From assembly GCF_900102545.1 (NCBI RefSeq), contig NZ_FNBN01000010.1, positions 186,001-250,000 on the forward strand: a DNA stretch of 64,000 bases, written 5' to 3'. Numbering within the stretch: position 1 is the stretch's first letter; every line of letters begins with the position of its first letter. Below are positions 41,301 to 48,889 of this stretch, one piece after another. The notes beneath the pieces are model-generated. The model ran no database searches, had not been told where the DNA came from, and saw only the letters and a list, made by a program, of their open reading frames with translations. The DNA is from Chitinophaga filiformis. Lineage in GTDB: Bacteria; Bacteroidota; Bacteroidia; Chitinophagales; Chitinophagaceae. The translations under genes and the position numbers were made by a program.

Positions 41301-43059
41301 AGATACTATAGCATACCATCTCCGGAGATACTATTATCCCGGGGGTAGTAGTAGCATATTTTGCTGCTGCCGCCAGCAAGGCAGCAGGGGTTGTTACAAC
41401 AGTGTGGTCACTGGTATGAGCCTGAGCAGTGATTAGCAATTTTGCATGACTATCTTCAATGATATACTGTAAACGCTCTCCAGGTAATGTCATATCTGCC
41501 GGCACATAACTGCCACCAGCTTTCAGGATACCCATTAATACCACCATCATATCCGCACTACGTGGTAACTGTACGACAACCTTATCACCGGGTTGTAAGC
41601 CATGGCTTTCTACCAGACAATGTGCCAGCTGATTGGCCTGCCCATCCAGCTGCTGATAAGTGAGGGTAGTATCTTCATACACAACAGCTATTCCTTGAGG
41701 GCGCTCTTTTACCTGTGCCATCCATGCCTCCGGCAAAGTCTTTTCAACAGGTACACCGCTTAGTTCTTTACTAAAATGATGTACAATAGTCTCATACTCT
41801 CCGGGGAAAATATCCTGTGCTTGAGCTACGGTAGTTATACGACCACTCACTACACCAGACAACAGCTCTTTCAGGGAATCCACCAGTGCATGTACATTCA
41901 CTGAAGGCACATTCTCAGGCTCATAATAGCACACCAGTGAAAGACGATCTGTACCTTGCTGACAATTCAATGCCAGTAAATTCCTGTCAGCATAACTATA
42001 TGTATCACCTATACGATACTTTGTACGCCACGCAACAGGTATCCATGTCCGCCCATCTGTAAAGCCAAAACCAGCTTTCGTAAAGGAATACGCTCCTTTC
42101 AACAGGGAGGTAACTTCATCAGGTGCATACATATCCTGCCATTGCCTTATTTCTTCCAGTTTACCGGCCAGTAAGCCGATCACTTCCAACACAGACTGTT
42201 CCCGGCTGATAGCTACCCGTAGCGGCAATATCTGCGCAAAAGGACCACTGATCTTTTCAAACGCTTCATAACTCCGGCAACTTTCTATCTTCCCCAGATC
42301 AGGATCAGCATGGGCCGTATACCTGCCCAGCAACAAATACCAGCATGCCAGTAATACCTCTTCAGTCTGCAACTGTTGCTGATCACAAAAGGCATGCAGT
42401 TCCTGCAATAAACTGCCGGTAATGCCTGTTGTATATGTAGCCGGATGAACAGGTGGTTGATGCAGCGTATTGGCCTGAAAAACATATCGCTGCTGCTGAA
42501 TGTCATTATCTTTCCAGAAAGCACGTGCATCTTCATCACCTTCTTCCAGCAACTGATTGTGCCATTCCGAATATTGGATATATGATGCTACGTTATCCGT
42601 AGCAATGTCTTCCCCGGTCTCATACCACGCAATCAGTTCTTCGACAATATGCTGTAGTGTGATCAGATCTCCGGACATGGCTGATATACCCAATACCAGG
42701 ACAGATTGCCCGTTTTCTGCTAATAACAGCGTTGCCGCTATTGTTGCTTTGCCGGCAACAATTTCCCGGATAGCAGTACTTACTGCTTCATCAAGTGCTG
42801 TAACCGATCTTATTTCCAGGATAAGCTGCATTTCCTCCGCCACCTGCTGACAGGCAAACGCTACATAGGGGCTGCTGACAAATGCTGTCCGGAAAATATC
42901 ATGCCGTGATACAATGCGGTTCAGGGCTGTGGCCCAACGTGCTTTATCTGGTGTACCAGACAGGTAGATACTACATGCATGGCCCATTCCTTCCTGTCCG
43001 GCGGCAGCCAACGTCATTAGCCTCCTTTGTAAAGGAGAAACTTGAAATATATTTTCCAT
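32365..43059 (-). CDS. NRPS D: interface domain, A-T-E (beta-OH-D-Asp), C-A-T (Asn), C-A-T (Ile-like)
   Basis: A 3564-residue synthetase. Residues 1-420 are a condensation-fold domain whose HHxxxDG motif reads SAMSGDL (126-132), so it should not catalyse condensation. It fits the interface domains that accompany TauD-type beta-hydroxylases in siderophore NRPSs. The A domain that follows (about 445-940) has code DLTKVGHIGK, the textbook Asp code. Its T domain (KGGDSIKA) is followed by an E domain (HHLITDG, EGHGR, FNYLGQF). Module 2 has a DCL-type C (LPLSPLQAGLFFHS, HHIIMDG), A with DLTKIGEVGK (Asn) and T LGGHSLKV. Module 3 has C (HHIVSDG), A with DGDFIGVVYK (nearest to Ile codes but with Asp at position 239) and T IGGHSLKA. 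The protein ends after the T domain, for transfer to NRPS E. It lies 19 nt after NRPS C, whose C-terminal hydroxylase it should partner. Confidence 0.95.
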   Translation of the reverse strand: MENIFQVSPLQRRLMTLAAAGQEGMGHACSIYLSGTPDKARWATALNRIVSRHDIFRTAFVSSPYVAFACQQVAEEMQLILEIRSVTALDEAVSTAIREIVAGKATIAATLLLAENGQSVLVLGISAMSGDLITLQHIVEELIAWYETGEDIATDNVASYIQYSEWHNQLLEEGDEDARAFWKDNDIQQQRYVFQANTLHQPPVHPATYTTGITGSLLQELHAFCDQQQLQTEEVLLACWYLLLGRYTAHADPDLGKIESCRSYEAFEKISGPFAQILPLRVAISREQSVLEVIGLLAGKLEEIRQWQDMYAPDEVTSLLKGAYSFTKAGFGFTDGRTWIPVAWRTKYRIGDTYSYADRNLLALNCQQGTDRLSLVCYYEPENVPSVNVHALVDSLKELLSGVVSGRITTVAQAQDIFPGEYETIVHHFSKELSGVPVEKTLPEAWMAQVKERPQGIAVVYEDTTLTYQQLDGQANQLAHCLVESHGLQPGDKVVVQLPRSADMMVVLMGILKAGGSYVPADMTLPGERLQYIIEDSHAKLLITAQAHTSDHTVVTTPAALLAAAAKYATTTPGIIVSPEMVCYSIYTSGTTGKPKGVEVTHANLANYLQWLVREFSINANDSTLIFSSIAFDLVYTTLWSSLYAGAKMYILSDSEQWSLETLADAITENRITYIKLTPSHLGLIVNHPEFEKVVAGFSLRLIVSGGEMLSPAFPEKYLSAHPDCIFVNHYGPTETTIGTVFTRIDATSVSHFRDFPVIGRPITNNQVYILDEAGNVVPAGVQGELCVAGAGVAKGYIGAPDLTAEKFITHPLVPGLRLYKTGDLARWQHDGNIVFTGRKDHQVKIRGYRVELQEIEQVLKRIPGIGNALVITYKHDGSDHVAAYYTGQELQAVSLRQQLERFLPAYMIPAVLIHLAQFPMTPNGKIDRKQLPDPRLQVQEGSAISEPSSPRELIFAKAWKEVLRYDPVSLRDNFLRKGGDSIKAIQLVSKLLKEGIAIRVFDVFRYPELEQLIKNTAVGQSENMTSYETVAAAGLTPVQSWLLHGTLKNVHHFNQSVLLKGRFETGLIKAVLDTITTHHDVFRVTFRKEDQQWMQVVSGQYAPFTLEETDLREVAYPFAELRKHANALQASFDITTGPLLRVGLFRMADADRLLIVMHHLITDGVSWRIFLEDMATLIAQSERKDQMTLGTPSNAWLQWSAALQQYATAPVVKEELSYWQAQDEAASVAGIPLKAGDGSVERDSLSFTLDTTVTELLRTGLHERCDATMNEALLAAVSKGLSLVYDMKKVALAVEGHGRIDIIPGMDISRTIGWFTSIYPLVLDAEKGTDPIALLKATKHTLAQVPSGGVGYGILKYLDNQPLNNVPQVCFNYLGQFHTGEDDGPFQFAEEERGMESDPENQGAFPLNITSVLSGAQLTVEFNYDMARFSRKAIQRIGEEIRLVLLDIAHACNKPATVAYKYTLTGLADHIIHSLEQRYPVDDVLPLSPLQAGLFFHSKQSSRSDDAYFRQQSYRLKGRLVPSKVQQVFDLLFLRHEILRALFEDETVGQPVMVILKERKVDFVYTDLSAETDVEAAAASLRYADKERGFDLVHDVLMRVSVLKLAEELYEINWSYHHIIMDGWSSSILANEFMELYGTKEVTAHTAVPYGKYIRWIMEKDKTGADKYWQEYLSGYDSLATLPGKKKKGHAYKKAQHTIQLSAEKTTALAALAANEQLTLNSVVQVAWATLLGRYSLQEDVVFGVVVSGRPPEIEDVERIVGLFINVIPVRVQVKGNRSLMELCRQVQYEQAQSQMYQYSQLADIQAAAGPGKVLFDHFIGFENFPFEETNADTDLSIALSSNQEETTYDLYITFVPGRQLTAHFSYNEHVYDPAFISDIAGRFTLILDQLMKDHSLGAGDIELTDVTERQQLLEAPAGLIAAEKDLIACFEEQVLYAPDLPAFSIRQHQLSYQECNAQANRLANYLIKAGIQPGQCVAIWMARSEWTVIAMLGILKAGAAFLPIDPVLPEDRISYMLQETAAVVLITDMNEMFRAMGVFSGHLIALDVQMADLDTDDTNPQVAVTPADLAYVIFTSGSTGKPKGVAITRGNFNYYLGWANQYYFYNSSGFSFPFFTAVGFDLTLTSIFSTLMRGDTLYIMGGNETGDILHEIFDQGSNIRAVKLTPSHINLLPFLNIQRTDVSHVIVGGEALTIEQIRILRNINPAVRIFNEYGPTETTVGCTVSEIPFYPSGITIGKPIEGTQVFILDQYGRLQPPGIPGEITIAGPGVGKGYLHQPEDDGLKFTISTYTGQRIYRTGDKGKWLPDGDLAYMGRMDDQVKIRGHRIEPGEVQQLIDECEAVQASTVIVAEDSKGEKMLVAYVVWKGVEAEESLMQQLQARVPDYMLPSRFIALHHLPLTVNGKVDKAALPSPEPHGGASGGYVAPSSLLEERLVAIWEEVLDVKHIGVNDNFFQLGGHSLKVVMVISKIARELGVKVDIRVVFDQPTIARLATVIQQIDNTSVQAIPLLPESDYYEVSNGQQRLWFMDRLGKGSTAYNITAPVYIHGELHKPALEKAFAGLIARHESLRTTFLMEDDILYQQIHPVDTFNFNIGYNDLLTVEHKEAAAIRILEEAMNTSFHLEKGPLFRVQLVQLQQQKSLLIISMHHIVSDGWSMEIMIHELRSLYLSFVTGIPANLDPLPIQYKEYAAWQNLQLRESHMQDHRNFWLQKLEGELPLLELPTDVSLSKEQSSEGRTVKILFSQQESEILHKLGEEHQASLFMTLVTAVKALLYYYTGQQDLIIGIPVSGRDKAELESMIGFFVNMLPIRTKIGDEDTFSALLEKVRFNILEAFDHQVYPFDRLVEELDQPRNNFHSPVFDVIISLQHSLFTNNHTAVPGDIHIEPFELPSNLSKYHLSFNFSATDEQLQLELQYNTGLFHDDRIRNMISHLKQLFLSVAANTHIPLQDINYLSPREMTILESFSGNTPFPYPSTASIHSLFEATANQYPEATAVVCEDRTLSYRMLNSLTNKMARALRTTFGAKVQDRILLRMQPGENMLACILAVLKAGGTYVPIDPAYPDENVRFIMEDAGAVLQIIDGDKEGTLSVAALLAASETYPDDNGVCDVTADDIAYIIYTSGSTGIPKGVMVPHRGVVRLVTGNVVPRTVYGKQALLASSFGFDGSVDSIYDTLLHGGTLHIVSKDLLLSIAALEEYIKQQRIETMFIPTALFNLLIEHAPAIGRTMDWIIFGGEEASVWHVRKCLAEAGPQFVLYNVYGPTENTVYSTICAMTDVSQPVTIGKPVSNTSVFIFDKGLRPVPVGVDGEIYLGGAGLAAAYLKRDELTKEKFIVHQGMRLYKTGDKGRWSPTGDVIFRGRIDRQVKIRGFRIEPGEIEYAIKQLPGIQHVTVAVQGAGIEKALVAWLVMEPGMPAPDLKQALAERLPFHMIPAAVAVIAEVPLNVNGKVDLSRLPAPEMAPLKQYVPPVTATEQLLAGIWEDVLGIRPIGIHDDFFDIGGHSLKATQIIARIVKMTGLHIDLRKFFGQPNICQLAMLMDQLQSEAPVATAARGEQEVEEFFL
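41800..43059 (-). other. Interface-type (non-catalytic) condensation domain of NRPS D
   Basis: Residues 1-420 of NRPS D keep both lobes of a C domain (opening QVSPLQRRLMTLAA, then SRHDIFRTAF) but have SAMSGDL instead of HHxxxDG, losing both histidines. Published work on siderophore aspartyl beta-hydroxylases defined an interface domain of this kind, proposed to hold the hydroxylase against the carrier-bound Asp. Here it directly precedes an Asp-coded A domain and directly follows, across a gene boundary, a TauD domain. The assignment rests on this context and the lost motif. Confidence 0.78.
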
Positions 43060-43078
43060 AGATCTGTTCTGTGAAGGA

Positions 43079-44107
43079 TTACGCTATAGGGGTAGACTGT
43101 GGGTTAAACATGGCAACCGCTATCTTTCTGTTGCCTTTATAAGGGTTACGACCGTGCGCCATTAACATGTTGTCCAGTAGCAATGCATCTCCCTTCTCCC
43201 AGGGAAACGAGATCTTCGCTGCTTCAAACGCTGACACGATTTCCTGTATGGTAGCTGCTTCTACCGGCTCGCCATTCCCATAATAGGTATTGAACGGTAA
43301 TTCTCCGGCGGCCGATAACACCTCATACATGGATGACTCTATCATATGCTCATTATAAAAAAAGCAATGATTGAACCATACTTCTTCCTGTGTAAGCGGA
43401 TGCTGTTGCACAGCTGGCAATGTCCATTCTGTATGTAAATGATCATCGCTTTTCCATTCGTATGCGATCTTATTGGCAATAAAATGCTGCGCTGCTTTTT
43501 CTTTCTCATTGGTCTGGAACACCTGTTGCCAGGAAAGTCCTACTCCCGGCCGCATGTTCCGCACATATTTTACACCGTTGGCCCTGAACTTACGGCGTGT
43601 TTCTTCACTTAATAACTTCCATACCTGCCTCACGTCTGCTACCGGCGTTTCACCTCCTTCTTCAGAAGGTATGAGACAACAGAACATAATATGCAAAGGC
43701 CATTGAAAAGAATAAGACAGTTCATTGTGCATATGTATCACCTGATCACTCGGATGATCTGTAGAGGTATATAATGCACCTGTCAGCGCACTTCTGGGAG
43801 AGGTCTGGTCAAAATAGCGCAGCTGTTGTCCGCTAAAACTATCAGCAGTTTCCTGCACCCGCTCATTGGTGTCTACATTAAACCCTCTGAATAATATACC
43901 GCCATATTCAGCCAGCCACTTATCTACAGTTGCTCTGTTACTATCCAGCCACCTTGGAAGATTCACGCCCGGCATAGCTGCTGTTACCAGCTTCAGGCCA
44001 CCACCATTTCCAGGGATCACAGACTCGCGGATGATGCTTTTTTCTGCAGCAGGCTGCGTCTGAATGTTAAAGAATTTTTCAAGATTCTTTTTCTTGGTTT
44101 CATTCCT
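43079..44107 (-). other. TauD/SyrP-type Fe(II)/2OG beta-hydroxylase domain fused to NRPS C
   Basis: The C-terminal 340 residues or so of NRPS C show the HxE...H facial triad (H1721, E1723, H1912) and R1921 for 2-oxoglutarate. GGILFRGFNV is the typical TauD/TfdA opening, and WEKGDALLLDNMLMAHGR the typical closing strand. An acidic second ligand Glu rather than Asp is common in SyrP-like enzymes. C-terminal fusion to an NRPS is the arrangement reported for the interface-associated aspartyl hydroxylase subtype, which as I recall gives L-threo beta-hydroxyaspartate before any epimerisation. Confidence 0.88.
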
Positions 44108-47100
44108 GTTCATTGTAGTTAATTTTTTATGCGCTGCCACCAGCATATCTGTGATCAAATGGATCTCACTATCGGGCTGATGAACAAAATGATGGATCAA
44201 CTGACCCAGGTCGTCTGTCATTGAGCTGGCCGTTTGTGGCCTGAAAAGTCCTTTATTGAATGACAGCACTACGCCGATGGCGCCGGCCGTATCTTCCCAT
44301 GCATGTATCCAGCAATCAGATTTTACAGTGCCGGCACCGTCTGTATAGGGAAGTACCGTGTAGTCGCCTTGTTCATACACCTGCTCCACATCTCCATGCC
44401 CAATGGTATTCAACCAGGTAAATCCTACATCAAACAATGGCAGGCGGTTCTCATATCGCTCATATTGCAGTTTGCTGAGCAGGAGGTCAAAAGGGTAATC
44501 CTGGTGATCAAATGCATTCAGCGTATTTTGTTTCACCTGTTCCAGCAATTCCCTGAAGGATATATTAGCATCTAATTGTACACGTAGGGCCAGAGTATTC
44601 ATATAACACCCGATCTGATCTTCCAGCTGCAAATGGTTCCGCGCCGCTACGGGTGAGCCTATGACCAGGTCTGTTTGCCCTGTATATCTGTATAAGAAAA
44701 CATAGATAGCGGACAACAATATCATATAGGTACTGGAACCTGTGGCGGTTGCCAGCATCTTTATTTTCTCTGCTGTTACCAGGTCCAGCTCCAGCTTGAA
44801 ATCTATTGCCTCAAATGTCTTTTTCTCTGCCCGGGGAAAGTCTATGGGAAGTTCCAGCATTGGTACAGGTCCGGCAAATTGCCGCAGCCAGTATTGCAGT
44901 TGTTCTGCCGCTATAGTACTACGGAGGAACGATTGTTGCCATACCGCATAATCTTTATACTGTAAGGAAAGTGGCGACAGGGAAGGCGCTTCCCCTTTCC
45001 TGAAGTGATCATATAATAACACGAGCTCATTCAGGAAAATATCTTCTGACCATCCATCTGAAATAATATGGTGCGATACCATCAGTAGCAGGTATTGTGT
45101 GGCTGTTACGGGCAAAATATCCACACGCAACAACACTCCTTTCTCCAGGTCAAATGGTTGCCATACAATATCATTCACGGTAATAGCCTCACCTATTGCA
45201 TGTACGCTGAAATATGGCGCCACTTCCGCCATGGGGATCACCTGCTGATAGGGAATACCGTCCAGTTCAAAGAAGCGTGTCCTGAGTATTTCATGCCGGT
45301 CGATAATAGTGAACAATGCCTTTTCTAAAGCAGCAGTATCCAGTTGTCCGTTAAATACATACTTCATCGGCATGTTATACGCCATACTGTTCTCATATAG
45401 TCTTTCCGAGATCCAGATGCGTTGCTGGGCATTTGACAGCGGATAATAAGTAGCTTCCGGTGCAGGTTGCAGCGCAGGCAGCTTTTCCACAACAGACGCT
45501 TCGATCAGTGCCGCCTGCTGCCGGATGGTAGGGTTAATAAAGATATCTTTCAATGCCAGTCTCACTCCGAGGTCATGATAGATCCTGGAAGTCATCTGTA
45601 TTGCTTTCAGCGAATGGCCTCCGCTCTCAAAAAAGTTGGAGTGTACACCGATAGCTTCCTTGTTAAGCACCTGTTTCCATATCTTTTGCAACTGCATTTC
45701 CAGGTGTCCTTCCGGCAGGGCCAGCACTTCTGTTGCTGTGATCTCATCAAGTCCGGGCAGGGCTTTTCTATCTACTTTGTCACTCAATCCTGTAGGGAAC
45801 TGTTCCATCACTACATATACCGGCGGCACCATATGGTCTGGCAGTTTCTCTGCCAGGTATTGCCTGATGATTTCGATGAGCTGCCGCTCGCTCATCTCCT
45901 GATCTGCCGGGAGCAGATAAGCAACTAATTTCTTTTCTCCCTCTTTTCCCGGTTGCAGCAATACGACGGCATCCTTTACAAAATCATGCTCCCTGCATAC
46001 GCTTTCAATTTCTGCTACTTCTACTCTGAAACCCCGGATCTTTACCTGCTGGTCTATCCTTCCACCAAATTCCAGATTCCCATCCGGCAGCCATCTTCCC
46101 AGATCTCCTGTACGATATATCCTGTCGCCCGCAGTTCCTTCAAAAGGGTTCGGCACAAATACTTCTTTCGTTTTTTCCGGCAGGTTCCAATACCCCACGC
46201 CTACACCTACACCGGATACACATATTTCACCATGATATCCAAAAGGTACCAGCTGCAGCTGTTTATCTACCAGGAATATATTCAGGTTGATAAAAGGTCT
46301 GCCAATAGGGACTTTTGTTATGCCCGTCCGCAATGGTTCATAAATGAGCAAATGTGTAATATCATCAGAGGCTTCTGTAGGGCCATATGCATTCAGTACA
46401 TTGACATGCGGATATAATCTTTTCCAGCCATTTACCGCGTCTACAGTCACTTCTTCTCCTGACAACATCATCCATTGCATATGCTGTAGCGGAGGACGGC
46501 TGTCTGGATAACGCTCCATGAAAGAAAGCAGCTGGCTAAAGTAAGACGGTACAAACTCTGTCATGGTCACTGCCTGCTGATCTAATATCTGCAACAGGCG
46601 ATCATACACCTGCAAATCTTCCTTATCCACAATCACACAGGCGCCTCCCAACATCCAGGGAGCAACGAATTGCCATACTGATATATCAGAAGAGATATTG
46701 GCGCTTTGCAGGAAACGGAAGCCATCTGGTAATGACAGCGCATGGAACTCATTCATCATATGGTTCAGCGCCCCGTTATGTCGCAGGATGGCCCCTTTTG
46801 GCTTTCCGGTAGTGCCAGATGTATAGATCATATATGCCCAGTCTTCCGGAGTGGAAGGGCCATCCACATTTGAGGTGGACATCTGGCGCCATGCTGATTT
46901 ATCGAATATGGGATAAGGTAATACCGTTGTCCATTCATCCATAAGGATCAGCACTTCCAGTTGAATCTGTTCAAAACAAGGCAACTCCCGTTGCAAAAGT
47001 GCTGAATTGGTGATGACTGCAAAAGGGGTAGCATCTTTCAGCAACAGCTGTATGCGGGACGAAGGGTTACCATGATCAACGGGTACATACACGCCCCCTG

Positions 47101-48889
47101 CCTTGTAAATGGCCATCATGGCTATTGCCAGCTGCGCACCCCTTTCGAGGAATACGCCCACAAACTGCCCTTTTTGGATCCCCTGCTGTACGAGCTGGTG
47201 AGCCACCTGATTGGCCTGTTCATTCAACGTGGCAAAATCCAGTACGCTAGCCCCGTGTATTACCGCTGGCCGCTGTGGATGCCTGGCTGCCTGTTCTTCA
47301 AACAGGCCATGCATAGTATGATTACAATTGATAGTTTCCTGTTGCTCATTCAGGATGTGTAACAATAGCCGCCGCTCTTCGGCGCCTATATAATTCAACA
47401 CATTAATATGCACGGATGGCTGTAAGGTCACACTATCCATCAATCCCTGCAAATGCCCTATCATACGATGGATACGGTCGGCCATGAACAGGTCTGTATT
47501 ATATTCTACCAATACTTTCAATACATTGCCCGATAAGGTAAAATCAAAAGACAGATCAAACTGGCTGGTCCTGTCTTCTATCACCAGGGCAGCCACTTCA
47601 AGATCAGTATTGACCGGCGTTCTATCTGAAAGATAACTACCCTCCTGGTAATTGATCATAACATCAAAAACGGGCGAACGGCTTACATCCCGGTGTACAC
47701 TTACCTCTTCTACCAGCTTATCAAAAGGATACAGCTGGTGCTCATAAGCTGCCAGTACATTATCCCGGGTCTGTTCCAGCAGAGAGAAGAATGAATCTTC
47801 TCCGGAAACCCTGGTACGCAATACCACTGTATTGACATAAAAACCTAGCTGCCGCTCAAACGCATTGTCCGGCCTTCCGGCAATAGGCGTTCCTACAATA
47901 ATGTCCTGTTGTCCGGTATACCTGTGGAAAAGTGTGTTGATCAGCGCCATAATGCCCATAAACACAGAAGCTTGTTTTCCTTTCACCATGTCGGAGAATG
48001 CGCTCACCACAGCTACGGGAAACTCATACTGTATATGCTGTCCATTATACGTTTGTATCACAGGTCTTGGCAGATCTGTAGGTATATTCAATACGGGCAA
48101 TTCGCCATGTAGCGTATCCAGCCAATATTGGCGGTGTTGCTCCATCCTACCTGCTTCAGATAAGGCATTCAGCCACACTGCGTATTCTTTGTATTGTACA
48201 GCCGGCATCTCAGTCACCGCCATATCTCCGTTATAGTAGCGGATCAACTCCTCCATTAAGACTTCTACTGACCATCCATCGCTGATAACATGATGCATCA
48301 CCAGCATAAAATAATAGTCCCCACCCTCTCTCTTCCACATTCCTACCCGGAAGAGTTGTCCTTCACTTAATTGGAAAGGTTGCTCCTTAAAAGCCTGTAT
48401 TTCGGCTATCAGCGCTTCTTCCGTGACAGCCACGTCTTTAAAAGAAAAGTAATGCACTGCTTCAGGAAGGATACGCTGTCTTGGCTCGTTATCCTTAACG
48501 ATGAGACAAGTGCGCATGACTTCATGTTTCTCTGTCAACCTACGCAGTGCTGTTTCGAACCGGCTCAGATCAATAACACCTGAGAAGCGATAAGCGACAG
48601 AAACATGATAGGCGGCTGATGCGCCGATCAATTGTTGTAATACCCAAAGCCGTTTCTGTGAGGGAGAACAGGGGTAATCTGTTTGTTCCTCCAATGGTTT
48701 TACCGGGATCTTCTTATCCGCATGCTTCAGGTACAGGATCACCTCTTCCCTCCTCTCCTTCAATATTCCCAGCAATGTTTCATCCGGTACATGTCCGTCG
48801 GGAAATACTACCTGCAATCGGTCTTCGGCTGTTAGCCGGATATAGGTATCATCATCCTTCAAGCGGTTGATCAATTGTGCTATTCTCAT
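43079..48889 (-). CDS. NRPS C: docking, C-A-T (Dab), C, fused TauD/SyrP-type aspartyl beta-hydroxylase
   Basis: A 1936-residue synthetase. Residues 1-55 (MRIAQLINRLKDDDTYIRL...) look like a TubC-type N-terminal docking domain. C1 (about 70-500) has HHVISDG. The A domain (about 525-1025) has YTSGTTGKPKG and code DIWEMSADDK, close to the 2,4-diaminobutyrate code DIWELTADDK. The T domain (about 1040-1105) reads ESGGHSLKA. C2 (about 1115-1550) has HHIISDG and no A domain after it. Residues about 1595-1936 form an Fe(II)/2-oxoglutarate dioxygenase of the TauD family with iron ligands H1721, E1723 (MHNELSY) and H1912 (MAHGRNP) and 2OG-binding R1921. The chain is then handed to NRPS D, which starts with an interface domain and an Asp-loading A domain, so Asp is the predicted hydroxylation substrate. 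The start overlaps the stop of NRPS B by 4 nt (ATGA), implying translational coupling. Confidence 0.95.
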   Translation of the reverse strand: MRIAQLINRLKDDDTYIRLTAEDRLQVVFPDGHVPDETLLGILKERREEVILYLKHADKKIPVKPLEEQTDYPCSPSQKRLWVLQQLIGASAAYHVSVAYRFSGVIDLSRFETALRRLTEKHEVMRTCLIVKDNEPRQRILPEAVHYFSFKDVAVTEEALIAEIQAFKEQPFQLSEGQLFRVGMWKREGGDYYFMLVMHHVISDGWSVEVLMEELIRYYNGDMAVTEMPAVQYKEYAVWLNALSEAGRMEQHRQYWLDTLHGELPVLNIPTDLPRPVIQTYNGQHIQYEFPVAVVSAFSDMVKGKQASVFMGIMALINTLFHRYTGQQDIIVGTPIAGRPDNAFERQLGFYVNTVVLRTRVSGEDSFFSLLEQTRDNVLAAYEHQLYPFDKLVEEVSVHRDVSRSPVFDVMINYQEGSYLSDRTPVNTDLEVAALVIEDRTSQFDLSFDFTLSGNVLKVLVEYNTDLFMADRIHRMIGHLQGLMDSVTLQPSVHINVLNYIGAEERRLLLHILNEQQETINCNHTMHGLFEEQAARHPQRPAVIHGASVLDFATLNEQANQVAHQLVQQGIQKGQFVGVFLERGAQLAIAMMAIYKAGGVYVPVDHGNPSSRIQLLLKDATPFAVITNSALLQRELPCFEQIQLEVLILMDEWTTVLPYPIFDKSAWRQMSTSNVDGPSTPEDWAYMIYTSGTTGKPKGAILRHNGALNHMMNEFHALSLPDGFRFLQSANISSDISVWQFVAPWMLGGACVIVDKEDLQVYDRLLQILDQQAVTMTEFVPSYFSQLLSFMERYPDSRPPLQHMQWMMLSGEEVTVDAVNGWKRLYPHVNVLNAYGPTEASDDITHLLIYEPLRTGITKVPIGRPFINLNIFLVDKQLQLVPFGYHGEICVSGVGVGVGYWNLPEKTKEVFVPNPFEGTAGDRIYRTGDLGRWLPDGNLEFGGRIDQQVKIRGFRVEVAEIESVCREHDFVKDAVVLLQPGKEGEKKLVAYLLPADQEMSERQLIEIIRQYLAEKLPDHMVPPVYVVMEQFPTGLSDKVDRKALPGLDEITATEVLALPEGHLEMQLQKIWKQVLNKEAIGVHSNFFESGGHSLKAIQMTSRIYHDLGVRLALKDIFINPTIRQQAALIEASVVEKLPALQPAPEATYYPLSNAQQRIWISERLYENSMAYNMPMKYVFNGQLDTAALEKALFTIIDRHEILRTRFFELDGIPYQQVIPMAEVAPYFSVHAIGEAITVNDIVWQPFDLEKGVLLRVDILPVTATQYLLLMVSHHIISDGWSEDIFLNELVLLYDHFRKGEAPSLSPLSLQYKDYAVWQQSFLRSTIAAEQLQYWLRQFAGPVPMLELPIDFPRAEKKTFEAIDFKLELDLVTAEKIKMLATATGSSTYMILLSAIYVFLYRYTGQTDLVIGSPVAARNHLQLEDQIGCYMNTLALRVQLDANISFRELLEQVKQNTLNAFDHQDYPFDLLLSKLQYERYENRLPLFDVGFTWLNTIGHGDVEQVYEQGDYTVLPYTDGAGTVKSDCWIHAWEDTAGAIGVVLSFNKGLFRPQTASSMTDDLGQLIHHFVHQPDSEIHLITDMLVAAHKKLTTMNRNETKKKNLEKFFNIQTQPAAEKSIIRESVIPGNGGGLKLVTAAMPGVNLPRWLDSNRATVDKWLAEYGGILFRGFNVDTNERVQETADSFSGQQLRYFDQTSPRSALTGALYTSTDHPSDQVIHMHNELSYSFQWPLHIMFCCLIPSEEGGETPVADVRQVWKLLSEETRRKFRANGVKYVRNMRPGVGLSWQQVFQTNEKEKAAQHFIANKIAYEWKSDDHLHTEWTLPAVQQHPLTQEEVWFNHCFFYNEHMIESSMYEVLSAAGELPFNTYYGNGEPVEAATIQEIVSAFEAAKISFPWEKGDALLLDNMLMAHGRNPYKGNRKIAVAMFNPQSTPIA

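Noticed and set aside
41800-43059. Normal condensation domain at the start of NRPS D
   Set aside because: Both histidines of HHxxxDG are missing and a complete C domain already precedes it at the end of NRPS C, so a second active C domain would be redundant.
43079-44130. TauD domain as a separate gene starting at an internal Met (MNRNETKKKN)
   Set aside because: The frame is continuous with the NRPS C condensation domain and there is no stop between them; internal initiation is possible but unsupported.
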